DNA of 64,000 bases from Dryomyza anilis (taxonomy: Eukaryota > Arthropoda > Insecta > Diptera > Dryomyzidae). The stretch is taken from contig OX638133.1 in the NCBI GenBank assembly GCA_951804985.1, forward strand, positions 29,909,963 through 29,973,962, written 5' to 3'. Below, one piece after another: positions 22,285 through 33,579 of this stretch; position 1 is the first letter of the stretch, and each line of letters begins with the position of its first letter. The notes below the pieces were generated by a model. That model made no database searches. It saw only the letters and a list, made by a program, of their open reading frames with translations, and was not told the origin of the DNA. A program made the position numbers and the translations under genes.

Positions 22285-23200
22285 AAGAATGTGTTTTCTG
22301 AATAATTGGAATGTGTTTCTTAATAATAATTAGAGTGTGTCATAATTAATATATTTTCTTTATATTAAGAATGTGTTTTATTAATATTAAGAATGTGTTT
22401 TCTTAATATGAAGAATATGTTTTCTTAAAATTCAGTATTTCAAAATGTTTCTTATTATTAAGAATATGTTTTCTTTACCTTGAACAAATTAACATAAGAA
22501 CTTTTCTTCTTGGAAGTGTTTTATCGACAAACATTGGAAGTGTTCTACTAATTTTCGTTCTCATTACGAAAATGTCATTTCTTAATATGAAGAAGACTAA
22601 TTTATATAAATACTTTTTTTTTAATGTGTTTATCAAAATATAATCACGATGTATTCTTTATGAAGAATGTATTATTCAGATATCTAAAAAGAATAATTAA
22701 CACGTATAAAAAAAACACATGTTTGAGTTTTAGAGAACAACATATAAGATATATGGCGATATTGTTATAAGAAGTTATTTCCTGAGCCATACGGATCGTG
22801 AAATTGTTCGTCAGTATGTGCTATAAATTTCCGTTTTCCTGATTTCGTTCTACTTATTTCGATTTCTGAATAATAAGAAAACGAAATTCTTAATTTAAAT
22901 TTGTAAAAATTAAAATATGAATTGGGTTCAAATGAATTCTTTTCCTAGATTAAAAACAATAAGTTCGAAATAGTATACTTTTTTCGAAGAAAAATGAGTA
23001 ACACATCTCAAAAATGTACTCAAATCAGTGGTCGATGTAAGTAAAAATATTCTTTGTAATAAGAGGTTACTTCCTGCATCATTTTATATTCTGGTTTTGG
23101 AAATCTTCTGTGTTTGGAAGTTATCTCTTAATTTCCCTGTTTCTTTTACTTATTCTGATGTCGAAGATAGATAAAACATATCGGAAGTCAAATATAATAG
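22285..23200. repeat. ~300-bp satellite, left block (with 26-bp TTAAGAATGTGTTTTC minisatellite)
   Basis: GTTATTTCCTGAG / GGTTACTTCCTGCATCAT with flanking TAATAAGA recurs near 22769 and 23058, about 290 bp apart, together with TTTTTCGAAGAAAAATGAGT and AATAATAAGAAAACGAA. 22285-22470 is a short array of TTAATATTAAGAATGTGTTTTC. The same 300-bp unit resumes at 26250-27095. Confidence 0.7.
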
Positions 23201-23700
23201 TTAACCTTTTCACAGGTTCCCGATAACTCTCACTAAATCACATTTATTAATTAAATCAGTGATAAACCAAAAATGAAAGAAAAAAGAAGTTTAGGTCTGA
23301 CAGAAATCTTTTTTTTTTGAAAAATTTCGTTTTCGGTCTGAGAGAATCCCTTATTTTTGAGAGAAACATTTAATTTTAAACAATTTGGATTGCGGTTGAA
23401 CAGCGAGAGATATAAAGGTTAACAAAATATAACCCTCATTAGTAATTTTTGAGAAGCTGAGAAACGTTGATGCACAATTCTCTTTTCAGATGTCTGCAAA
23501 TATTTCTGGACCTCAGACTGATGGTTCCTTTTGATTAAAAATTTGGTTTTATATGTAAATAAAACCCTAAAATGAAGTGATAGAAAATAATGTTTAGTCG
23601 ACATAAAGAAAATTGTTAAAACATTTTTTGGGCTATAAAAAAACATCGCAATGTTCGAAAACATCAAAAATTTTAATGGACATAAACAACAATTTCCCAA
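23201..23700. other. Transition between two satellites
   Basis: No gene recognised. The GAGAG-containing phrases near 23330-23410 (GGTCTGAGAGAATCCC) are not clearly periodic. A 93-codon minus frame has no motif. Confidence 0.45.
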
Positions 23701-25360
23701 AAAAATTTAAATAAAAAATGTGGAAGACAAAAACAACGCAATAGTCGAAATCACCACTTTCAAACAAAAAAATATATATTCGACAAAAAAAACAATGTTC
23801 GAAAAATTTCGAAAAAAAATATTGTTAAAAACATGTTGGTCGACAAGAACAACGAACGCAATGCTTGAAATCTCCATTAAACAAAAAAAACAAAAATGTT
23901 CGAAAGTTTTCGAAAATATTAAATTGTTAAAAAAATGGTGGAAGACAAAAACAACGCAACAGTCGAAATCACCATTTTCAAACGAAAAAGATATATTCGA
24001 CAAAAAAAAATAATCGAAAATTTTCAAAAAAAAAAATATTGTTAAAAAAATGTTGGTCGCAAGAACGCAATGCTCGAAATCTCCATTTAAAAAAAAAATA
24101 TCGACAACACCAAAAATGTTCGAAAGGTTTCGAAAATTTTAAATTGTTAAAAAAATGGTGGAAGACAAAACAAGTCAATAGTCGAAATCAACATTCACAA
24201 AAAAAAAATATTTAACAAAAATATTTAACAAAAAAAAACAATGTTTCGAAAAAAAAAGAAAATGTTAAAATTTTTGGAAGACAAGAACAAAACACAATAT
24301 TCGGAAATATTCGAAACTTTTCAAAAATAAAAAATTGTTAAAAAAAAGGTTGGACGACAAAAACAACGAAATGTTCAAAATCACCATTTTCAAAAAAAAA
24401 AAAAATATCGACAAAAACATAAATGTTTCAAAGTTTTCGAAACAAAAATTTTAAACAAAATTTTATGGACGACAAAAACAACGCAAAAGACGAAATCACC
24501 ATTTAAAAATAATAATAATAATAATTCGAAAAAACAGCAATGTTCGAACATTTTCGAAAATACAAAAAAAAAATTTTAAAAATGTAGTACGACCAAAGCA
24601 ACACAATGTTCGAAATAACTATTTTCAAAAAAAAACAAATTCTTCGAAAAATATTTTTTTCGAACAGCACTGTACGAAAATTTTCAAAAATAAAAAATTA
24701 TAAAAAAAAAATGTTGGACGACAAAAACAACGCAATAAACGAAATCACCATTTACAAAAAAAAAGTATTCCACAAAAACAGCAATTTTCGAAAATTTTCG
24801 AATATATAAATTGTGAAAAAAAATGTTTGACGACAAAAAAATGCAATTTCCGAAATCACCATTTACAAAAAAAAATATCGACAAAAACTGCAATGTTCGA
24901 AAAAAAATGTAGTACGACAAAAACAAGACAATGATCGAAATAACTATTTTCAAAAAAAAACAGCACTGTTCGAAAATTTTCAAAAATAAAAAATTATAAA
25001 TAAAAAATGTTGGACGACAAAAACAACGCAATGAACGAAATCACCATTTTCAAAAAGAAGTATTCCACAAAAACAGCAATGTTCGATAATTTTCGAATAT
25101 ATAAATTTAAAAAAAAATGTTTGTCGACAAAAAAATGCAATGTCCGAAATCACCATTTTGAAAAAAAAATATCTCGACAAAAACTGCAATGTTCGAAAAT
25201 TTTCGAACATACAAATTGTTAAAAAAAATGTTGGACGACAAAAAAATGCAATGTTCGAAATCACCATTTAAAAAAAAATTTAACAAAAACAATAATGTTC
25301 GAAAGTTTTCGAAACAAAAAAATTTGTTAAAAAAAACGTGTTCGAAATCACAACTTCAAA
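23701..25360. repeat. ~110-bp satellite (TTGGACGACAAAAACAACGCAATGTTCGAAATCACC)
   Basis: GACGACAAAAACAACGCAAT or close forms recur near 23727, 23941, 24355, 24470, 24717, 24829, 25013, 25122 and 25235, spaced about 107-125 bp or twice that. Each is followed by TCGAAATCACCATTT, an A-run, and CAATGTTCGAAAATTTTCGA. The array breaks at the dispersed repeat beginning 25361, and a diverged remnant (CAACAATGTTCG, GACGATATCTCCATTTT) continues at 26111-26200. Mirror frames rich in F/K are artefacts. Confidence 0.95.
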
Positions 25361-26110
25361 CCAGTTGGGAAGGTTAGATCACATGGGAAATTTTAAAGTA
25401 GGTGTAATTATGATAGTTAGGATTATCAAAATTATAGTCGGTCTAAGCCGACTATAAATACCCTACACATATGTGTGGTTACCATTCAAAGTGATATATA
25501 GGTCACCAGGGTATACGAATCCTGAAAATAACTACAAACATTCAGTCGCTGAAGAATTTCCATTCATTTGATACCCATATTTACAAATGGGTAGGTGTAC
25601 CGAATTTCGATTTTTTTTTTGTGAACTACAAGTCTTTTCACCGGAAAACATTATTATCATGTATTTGAGCATGATATCAATATATATTTGACCAAAAAAG
25701 TTTACCTAAGCACGTATACATAAAAATTGATCTTTATATGTACATTTTATTTGAGGTATTTGAACATAAGTGGTCGGATCATAGGTCACAATGGACCGAT
25801 CTCGCCAATTTTTTCGCACATACAGCGTAGGTATATTAGTAATCTAAGTTATAAGTTTCATTTATCTAGCTCTTCAATTTTAAAAGTCTTAGGGATTTCA
25901 ACAGACAGACAGACAGACAGACAGACGGACAGACAGACGGACAGACAGACAGACGGACAGACGGACATCGCTAAATCGACTCAGGAGGTCATGCTGATCA
26001 AGAATATATATACTTTTCCATACCGGAGATGCTTCCTTCTGGGTGTTACAAACGGCGTACCAAACTGAATATACCCTTTCACTCTTAGTGTAGGGTATAA
26101 AAAAAAAAAA
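25361..26110 (-). mobile_element. Dispersed GTAGGGTAT/TCCGTCTGTC repeat, copy 1
   Basis: Starts AGTTGGGAAGGTTAGATCAC, then the inverted pair GTCGGTCTAAGCCGAC and ATACCCTACAC. It carries a (CAGA)n block at 25900-25968 and ATCAAGAATATATATACTTT, and ends GTGTAGGGTATAAAAAAAAAA. Every block recurs in opposite orientation at 51491-53795. It sits inside the 110-bp satellite. The A-run at the GTAGGGTAT end might be a poly-A tail. The 113-codon frame over it is the CAGA repeat read as Thr-Asp-Arg-Gln. The class is uncertain; the sequence type is well known from fly genomes. Confidence 0.8.
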
Positions 26111-26249
26111 TGCAACAATGTTCGTTTTTTGTTCGACAAAAAATTGTTAAACTAAAATTTTCAATGTCAGAAACAACGCATTGGACGATATCTCCATTTT
26201 AGATACCAATTAAATGTTCTGTCTACTAACAACCAAACCCTTTATATTT

Positions 26250-27095
26250 GAAAAATAACACCTCTCAGTGAAAACCCAAATAGAAATTATGTTTAAAAGT
26301 TATTTCTGATCTCTTGTGCACATACTTAAATAACACTAATGTTTGAGAAGTCTTACATGACATCTTGGCCGATACAGGTAAAAAACGAAGTTGTTGTAAG
26401 AAATTATTTACTAAGTCATATTATATAGTGTTTTTGAAAATGATTTCTTAAAATTGGGTCTGATTGTTTCTTGATTTTGTTGTCCCATTTTTTCTTAATA
26501 ATAAGAAAATAAATTTCTTTTAATAAAACAAAATAAGAACTGTATTTCAAGGTATGTTGTAAAAAATAAGCAATTATAAAAAATAACCACGAAATATTAT
26601 TCTTTTTCGAAGAAGAATGAATTACAAAATCGTTTGAAAAGTCTTAAATAACTGAATTCATTGGTCCATATAAGTACTTACTTTCTTACTTTCTTATAAG
26701 ATGTTACTTCCTGAGTGATTCTATATTCTGTTTTTGAATGACGTCTGGTTTTGAAAGTTTATCTCTATTTTTGAAAGTTAATTTTCTGTATTTATTGTCC
26801 TTTTTTTCTTTTCTTTTCTTAATAATAAGAAAACAAACTTCTTTATCTTAAAAAAAAACTTTTAAATAAGAACTTGAATCAAGGATGATTTTAACACGAA
26901 ATATAATACTTTTTTTCGAAGAAAAAGTATTAGAACAACTTAAAAATACAATCTTTCTTTTAGAACTTTGCTCAAGATACTAAGTAAAAAACGACTTTGT
27001 TATAAGAAATTATTTCCTGAGTCATTCTATATTCTCTTCTTGGAACTGTTTGTCGATATGATCTGTTAATTTTCTTTTTCTTGGTTTTGTTGCCC
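26250..27095. repeat. ~300-bp satellite, right block
   Basis: The same unit as 22285-23200: TAAGAAATTATTTACTAAGTC near 26395, TAAGATGTTACTTCCTGAGT near 26693, TAAGAAATTATTTCCTGAGT near 27003, periods about 298-310. TTTTTCGAAGAAGAATGA precedes each. The two blocks are separated by the 110-bp satellite and the dispersed repeat. Confidence 0.75.
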
Positions 27096-27567
27096 GTATT
27101 GTTGGAATCTTATTATGCTTATTGTGTAAATGCTAAATAATGAAACCATTTACATTATCATAATGTCATGGCATGACTTACATGTACCAACTCGCATGTA
27201 TATGATGGGCTTAAATTCCTTAAGTATATTGGTGCGTGTCCAAATGTATTTTTATATATATAAATTGGCATTTAGTAGTTGTTGTTGTGCATAATAAGTA
27301 GGACGGGTCTCAAGTAGTTGCCCGACACTTAATTAAGTCGATTATTTACAGCACCGTTTAAGCAGTTATCATAAACAGTAACGTTGTTTGTTTACGCATG
27401 AAAATCGTTGAAATTTATTAAAGCAATCAGATATTAAAGATTAATAACACTATTCACAAAACGAGAAAAATTTTTGGCATGGACTTCCCATATATTGTTG
27501 CAGCAATCAAACGTTTAGTACATCAAACAACTTTTTGGTTATCATAAATGTAAAATATGTTTGACAT
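27096..27567. other. Unassigned stretch
   Basis: No gene, RNA or repeat family recognised. Composition is slightly less AT-rich than the satellites around it. Confidence 0.5.
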
Positions 27568-27868
27568 AATAGTTTGGCGCAACAGTCCTGTACAGAACTT
27601 CGGTCGAGCTCTCTCACCATTTTGAGCTGTGCGTGTTATATTTGTAGTCAAAGTGGTGGGACCTACAGTATATTGCCGAATCCGAACGGCGCGTGAGAGC
27701 TTTTCATCGGCAATGGTTTTACTCTCGTAGGTTTGCCATTTACTGACGAGAGGTAGCGCGGTATAGAAAAATGTTTCTATGAAAAGATGTTGTTAGCCCC
27801 AGTCCAGGCTTGAACCGGGGACCTTTCGACTCGCAGTCCAACGCACTAACCACTGAGCTACCGCGGCT
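27568..27868 (-). mobile_element. tRNA-derived SINE, full length
   Basis: Reverse copy, complete from tail (AATAGTTTGGCGCAACAG) to head (CCACTGAGCTACCGCGGCT). The tRNA-like head carries an A-box (TAGCTCAGTGGTTAG on the minus strand) and a B-box (GGTTCAAGCCT), the internal RNA polymerase III promoter of such elements. The body has no coding function. A 61-codon frame through it is not a gene. Confidence 0.93.
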
Positions 27869-28310
27869 ATAACCAATAAGTAATAGGTTGTAGTAGCATA
27901 TGAAACATGTCGTCCGTGATATCATTTGAGGTTATGACAACCGATTTTTTTTTTTAATTCGGTTGCCATAACCTCAAAAATCGAATAAATTGAATAAAAT
28001 AACAACCAAAATGAAAAATATATTTTGTTTTCATTCGGATTTTATTTATTGAGAAACTTGTATTTGTTTTGCTTTTTAAATTTTCCTTTTTTTGTATTTT
28101 AAATTATTTGATTAAAAACTATTGAAAACTCAAATTAATTTGCAACATTTAACAAATTATATAGAAAATATTTAATATATTAAAATTTATTTGTGTAGTT
28201 TTTGCTGACTGTGACATATATAAAGTACTCCATTAACTTTGTTGCAATGCAACAGCGATGTCAATTAGCTACAACAAATGCAGGTACAAATAAAATGCAT
28301 TAGTTGGTCT
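27869..28310. other. AT-rich stretch with a short hairpin
   Basis: GAGGTTATGACAACCGA (27928-27944) is inverted at 27959-27975 with one mismatch across a T-rich loop. The same GAGGTTG/CAACCTC theme occurs at 8243-8770. Otherwise nothing recognised. Confidence 0.6.
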
Positions 28311-28600
28311 GAATTTTGTGTGGGGAATACTTTTTACCCTACCTATACCGAGCTTCAGCGCACTACAGCGACATGCATAAAGCAAACTCATGCATAAAGC
28401 ATACAGGACATTCATGTCTCTCTGTCTGTCTACCATGCTGTTTGTCTGTATGCCTGTCTCACTTCTGTTGTCTATCTGTCTGCGAGGCTGACGCGCATTT
28501 TGCATCGTATGTCGACGCATTTGACTGCTTATTAAAATTTTATATAGAATATATAAAATTTTTGACGGAAACCATCGCCTGCAACTATTAAAACCATAAA
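28311..28600. other. GC-richer island with TCTG repeats
   Basis: Contains CTCTCTGTCTGTCTACC and TGTCTGTATGCCTGTCTC and overlapping frames on both strands (28316-28591, 28269-28613), neither with a known domain. It could be regulatory or a decayed repeat. Confidence 0.3.
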
Positions 28601-28686
28601 TTATGCAGTGCACAGTAAATTACTCACAGATTAAAATCAAATATTGTGCTGTAAATTATTAAAGTTTCAATAAAAATATTAATAAT

Positions 28687-28986
28687 GAGCGGTAGCTCAG
28701 TGGTTAGTGCGTTGGACTGCGAGCCGAAAGGTCCCCGGTTCAAGCCTGGACTGGGGCTAACAACATCTTTTCATAGAAACATTTTTCTATACCGCGCTAC
28801 CTCTCGGCAGTAAATGGCAAACCTCCGAGAGTAAAAACATTGCCTATGAAAAAGCTCTCACCCGCCGTTCGGATTCGGCAATAAACTGTAGGTTCCACCA
28901 CTTTGAGTACAAATATAACACGCACAGCTCAAAATGGTGAGAGAGCTCGGCCTAAGTTCTTATAGAACTGTAGTGCCAAACTATTA
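28687..28986 (+). mobile_element. tRNA-derived SINE, full length
   Basis: Head GCGGTAGCTCAGTGGTTAGT (A-box) and CCCCGGTTCAAGCCTGGAC (B-box) at 28690-28752, then a body with TAACAACATCTTTTCATAG, ACCGCGCTACCTCTCGGCAG and CCGTTCGGATTCGGCAATAA, and the end TAGTGCCAAACTATTA. The head resembles a tRNA with a rearranged anticodon arm; no intact tRNA cloverleaf is claimed. TATTAA occurs on both sides but is too short to call a target duplication. Confidence 0.93.
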
Positions 28987-29356
28987 AACCAAATATATGC
29001 AATTAAATTTAGAATAAAATGCACATTTTTTTAAAGTTAAAACAGCAAATTACTTGATCTAATTAAAGTAAACTTTAGTTGAAAAATTCAAAAACACTTT
29101 AATAAATATTGAAATATTTCGAATATTTGAATATTCTGCAAGAAAAAGTACATAAAAAACTGAAAAGAGTAAAAATCAGCAACCACGAATTAAATAGAAT
29201 TGGTGTATGGTATGTTCTTTAGAATATTTTTTCTTTGTTAGGTTGAGTTGTGCTGTTTTATTTAGTTTTAATATTTAATGATAAAAAATAAAATGTTATC
29301 ATAAATTGTTCAAACTATTGATGAACACTTTATTTGGTATTTTTTTCCTATTTTTA
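28987..29356. other. AT-rich stretch, nothing recognised
   Basis: No gene, RNA or repeat family recognised between the SINE and the foldback element. Confidence 0.5.
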
Positions 29357-30340
29357 ATATCGTCACTATCATGCCAAAGGGCTGAATGTGCATTTTTGAC
29401 ATTTGCGTTTTTTTTACATTTTTGAATGTAGTTTTTTCTCAATTATACTTTGTTAAAATCGTGTGTGCTTTTGTTGGATATTTCTAGTCACAAAAAACAA
29501 AACCAAAAGTTCGAATTTGAAAAATTGAAAATCTTGTCATGCCAAAAGGGCGAATCTTTTCGTTTTTTCGCCATAACTTTTTATTGGTATAAAATAAAAT
29601 AGTAGTGTGAAGGCATTTGTTAATTGTTTTCAAAGCACCTATCGTTCTGCATCATTAATTAAAAATATTTTGCCAAACATTTATTTGCCATTTGTTATTT
29701 GCAGAAAAAAAAATGTTTGCAAACTATTTATAATTAATGATGTAAATCGATAGGTGCTTTGAAAACAAATAATAATTGCCTTTACATCACTATTATATCT
29801 TGTACCATTAAAGAGTTATAGCAAAAAAATGAAAAGATTCGCCCTTTTGGCATGACAAGATTTTTCAATTTTGCCAATTCATTCGTTTTTGCTATAATTT
29901 TTTATTGATGCAAAATAAAATGGTGGTGTGAAGGTATTAATTGTTTGTTTTTTGAGCACCTATCGATTGGCATCCTTATTTAAAAATATTTTACCAAACA
30001 GTTTTTCCTGCATATGACAAATGGCAAATTAAAGTTTGACAAAATATTTTTAATTAATGATGTCAATAGATAGGTGCTTTAAAAGCAAACAATTAATGCC
30101 ATTACATTACTATTTTATATTGCGCTAATAAAAAGTTAAGTATAAAAAACAAAAATATTTGCGTTTTGATCAGGATATTGCCTTACAAAATCCGTATTTA
30201 TAATTCAGTTGGTTGTCCAAATCTAAAGATATTTTATAGTCGTTATAGTAATTGACGAATAAACCAAAATAACAGAAAAAATTGAAAAAATATAAATTTT
30301 GCTACTGCACATCGTCCCTTCGGCATGATAGTGACGTTAT
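29357..30340 (-). mobile_element. Double-hairpin foldback element, copy B (uninterrupted)
   Basis: TIRs ATATCGTCACTATCATGCC at 29357 and its inverse ending at 30340 (3 mismatches over 25 bp). Four alternating units (plus about 29540-29700, minus about 29700-29860, plus about 29880-30030, minus about 30030-30170) form two hairpins. The arms match copy A in reverse: 29357-29540 corresponds to 2110-2280, and 30170-30340 to 551-760. There is no coding frame. This copy supplies the empty site for the CpG-rich insertion in copy A. Confidence 0.8.
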
Positions 30341-30807
30341 AGGCGCATTACTATAGACTATTTTAAACTACAGCTTAACATAGAGCTTAATGAACACTTA
30401 TTGGAATATAGTCATTTATTTATATGGCTTGTATTGCCGACGACTCTTTGTATGAAAGTCAAATGAATGCTGTACTCAACAAGCAAGCACAAGCAGTGTA
30501 AATCAATTCACAAACAGTATAAAAAGGTGTGCAATGAAAATTCAAAACTGTCACGTGCATTTTACATTTTTTTGTTGTGTATCATTATTACGCTTAAGAA
30601 ATTTACATAGATATTAAATTATATTGAAAAAATTGAAAAGGTAAAAGAAAATCATATAATATTTTATAAAAGGTTTCTTATTTTTTCAACTAGCCTTTTT
30701 TTTATTGCTATTTCGAATCTTTTCGAATAATGCGTTGTTTTTTTCTTAAATTTTTTTTGTTAACTTTTTTTTGTCGAAAAAATAATGTTTGTTTAATTTT
30801 TTTATAA
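30341..30807. other. AT-rich stretch, nothing recognised
   Basis: No gene or repeat family recognised. Confidence 0.5.
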
Positions 30808-31094
30808 ACATATAAATAATATAATAGTTTGGCACTACAGTCCTATAATAACTTAGGCCGAGAGTTGAGCTGTGCGTTTTATATTTGTACTCAAAGTGGT
30901 GGGACCTACAGTTTATTGCCGAATCCGAACGGCGGGTGAGAGCTTTTCGTAGGCAATGGTTTTACTCTCGTAGGTTTGCCATTTACTGTCGAGAGGTAGC
31001 GCGGTATAGAAAAATGTTTCTATGAAAAGATGTTGTTAGCCCCAGTCCAGGCTTGAACCGGGGACCTTTCGGCTCGCAGTCCAACATATAAATA
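30808..31094 (-). mobile_element. SINE, 5'-truncated, with 11-bp target duplication
   Basis: The reverse SINE copy runs from tail (ATAATAGTTTGGCACTACAG at 30821) to CTCGCAGTCCAAC (31085), lacking the outer tRNA head. It is flanked by a perfect direct repeat ACATATAAATA at 30808-30818 and 31084-31094, a signature of LINE-driven insertion with incomplete reverse transcription. Internal loss of the CTCTCTCACCATTTT segment is also visible near 30862. Confidence 0.9.
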
Positions 31095-31109
31095 CTAACA
31101 GCAATATTA

Positions 31110-31456
31110 CTGTATTCGAACGCCGACCGGTAGATTTTTTGTTGTTTTCCATGTTAGTCATCTCACTATGAAAGTATTGTGGTATATTACTCGTTGCGCT
31201 CACTCACTGAACTCACTGTACTCATTGCATATGCAGCGAAAGTAGTGTCATTTGCTTTTGTTTTTCAAGACAGTTTATGACTTGACACTATTTGTGACTA
31301 ATGAAACAAATACAGTGCAGTGAAGTGCAGAGCAGTGAAGTGAAGTCGCGATATTTCACTATAATTTTGTAGAATTCCATTGTAAAATGCACTAAATACT
31401 GTACAAAGCAGTAGTGCACATTTTGTAGAGGGAACTTCAAATACATTTATGCAGAT
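31110..31456. mobile_element. Partial relative of the 15315-15927 TIR element
   Basis: Ends ACTTCAAATACATTTATGCAGAT at 31456, matching the 15315 terminus inverted. The interior shares TTTTGTAGAG...GTGCAG and CAGTGAAGTG-rich sequence. The other terminus is not visible, so the left boundary is approximate. Confidence 0.55.
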
Positions 31457-31493
31457 GTATAAAACAAATGAATAATATACGTCATGTCCTTGG

Positions 31494-31494
<1 letters not shown>

Positions 31495-31551
<57 letters not shown>

Positions 31552-31562
31552 TATATATATAT
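31495..31562. repeat. (TA)n microsatellite
   Basis: About 30 TA dinucleotides with one interruption near 31545, followed by a T-run. Confidence 0.98.
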
Positions 31563-32030
31563 TTTTTTTTTCGTATTATAAAATATTTTAATTATATTGA
31601 ATAATAAAATTATATTAAAAAATAGTATATTAAATTTGATCGTATTCAAAAAAGCATTATATAATAATCATTTTATTAAAAATTAATGTTTTATTTCTTT
31701 ACAGGTAAATATAATCACTTTATGTTATATAAATCAGGCAATAAAATGTGTTGGAACAAATAAAAATATAATATAGAAGAAACCATATTCAAATGTTAAT
31801 AACTGTGAGTACCCAAGTTCAAAACTTAATTAATATAAATTTCTATATTTGCGAATAAAAAACTATGCACGTTTTTTAATAATTACATACTGAAATTATA
31901 TTTGTCAATCAGTTCAAACTACAACCTTTAATTTTTGGATATGACAAATGCTGTTATCATTTGAGAGAATCGTCAGTTTGGGATGTAAATAGTACTATAT
32001 GTATAGGTTATACACACAGAAAAAATCATA
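31563..32030. other. AT-rich stretch, nothing recognised
   Basis: ACACACAGAAAAAATCAT at about 32011 lies directly before the following MITE. No gene seen. Confidence 0.5.
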
Positions 32031-32291
32031 TGTCGTCGTTGTAGAACGAAAAGTCACCAAATACATTTTCATGAAAAACTTAAATTTCGAGTTTGTTTAT
32101 TAATATTATAAAAAGTAATTGATGTATTTTTAAATTTGAAATATCAATTGATAGATTTACATTTTCTTATTATGTGGTAAAAAAAAATTATGATCATCGA
32201 TTAAAAATTGACAGATATATAAAGATTTTTGTAAATGAATATTTGGCATTTTGAAAATGTATTTGGTGACTTTTCGTTCTACAACGACGAT
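32031..32291. mobile_element. MITE with ~40-bp TIRs, copy 1
   Basis: GTCGTCGTTGTAGAACGAAA...CACCAAATACATTTTCA at the left is inverted almost perfectly at the right (TGAAAATGTATTTGGTGACT...ACAACGACGA). The length is about 260 bp with no coding capacity. The same family recurs, more diverged, at 55883-56124. Confidence 0.85.
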
Positions 32292-32727
32292 GTGTAAGTA
32301 TAGCAAAAAATTTGATCAATACAACTAATTTTGAATTGATTCATCGCCGATACGACCTTTAATTGAATTGATTAAATATTTAATCATATTAATTAATAAA
32401 TGAACAAAAAAATCACAAAAATGTACATCAATTCAATTAAATTATTTGCTGAAACGACTATGGAATTAATTGCAATAACAATCGACGTTGCTGAGCACAC
32501 GGTGCTGTGCACACGACGTGGCGTGGCGTCACGATGCGAGCTTACAGTGCATGACAAACGCCGACAAACAAGCAAACGATGGAATTTTTGTTTACGTGTT
32601 TGGTTGCGTGCATATTATTCCCATTTGGTATATGTCAGGATATACACTTATAGAGCTTGATCATCTTCTAAGTGTCTCGTCGAAAATGGTGATGCTGGCT
32701 ATAGTTGCATATTTAATTATGTTTTCA
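32292..32727. other. Unassigned stretch with a GC-richer island
   Basis: 32480-32640 is GC-richer and gives overlapping frames (32400-32660, 32488-32790, and a minus-strand frame). None has a recognisable domain. A candidate conserved non-coding or untranslated segment at most. Confidence 0.3.
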
Positions 32728-32884
32728 ACTTCATCATCTGAAAAGTATATGTTTTGTACTTTCACAAGAATTTATAACATTATTTTTTAATTAACTGTAT
32801 GAGAATTATAAAGGCTGTGATGATAATAAACGTTGACCATACCAATTAAATAGTTTGCTATTTATGCAAAGTTCTTAATTGGTA
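32728..32884 (+). repeat. Segmental duplication, copy 1 (~160 bp)
   Basis: TTCATCATCTGAAAAGTATAT through GACCATACCAATTAAATAGT and TTGCTATTTATGCAAAGT recurs at 35300-35465 in the same orientation with scattered differences. The two copies bracket the mariner and the 43-bp minisatellite. Confidence 0.85.
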
Positions 32885-33577
32885 TATTTTTGGAAGCAAA
32901 TTATATTTTTAGCAAATTTGGTATACAATTATTTATTGTTGCTGTATTTACGTCGATTAATTTTTTCTGTGCAGTGTCATCTATTTAATGAATGACAGAA
33001 AAAATTACAGTTTTTAACAATTACAGTTTATACAATAAGATCTATTTAATGAATAACCGTATTTAACTCTGCTAAAATGCAAATTCAATAAAAACCATAT
33101 ATGAAAATGTTTTTCAAACAGTTTTTTATTATTTTAGACTTTTTCAATTCTTTTTTTGTGTTAAAAAAATCGAAAATAAAATTTTTTGTAAATTAAAATG
33201 TTACCTAATATCGTCACATTTTCTATCAAATGCTTGTTTTATGTATTCCATTGACTCGAAATGTTTCCATTATGATAATTATAAATCTATTTTTTTAGTC
33301 CTTTTATTTGTCACAATCGTGTATCTGCATCAGGTTGTAAATCAATATAAATTAAGTTATAAATAATTTTGTCTGACATTCTCAAAATGTTCTATTTATA
33401 GAGCACATTAACCTTTTGTTATTTTTGTATGTGGTTTTTGGCAATTAGAGTTTGTATCATATATTATGGCATTAAATTGATTGGTTAAACATTTTTTATT
33501 ATTTAAAAAAAGTGGAGAAATATAACTATGAAATGCTTTGAAGCAGTACATACAAATTAACCTAACTTTATGTGATA
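32885..33577. other. AT-rich stretch, nothing recognised
   Basis: TTTTTTCTGTGCAGTGTCAT at about 32962 is an inverted form of the ACACAGAAAAA motif seen elsewhere. No gene; a 72-codon minus frame has no motif. Confidence 0.45.
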
Positions 33578-33579
33578 TA

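Noticed and set aside
25900..25968. Thr-Asp-Arg-Gln repeat protein
   Set aside because: It is the (CAGA)n block of a dispersed repeat; the same in 53167-53205.
27568..27868. A genuine tRNA gene at the SINE head (also at 28687 and 54671)
   Set aside because: A and B boxes are present, but the anticodon arm and acceptor end do not form a proper cloverleaf and the sequence continues into a SINE body in every copy.
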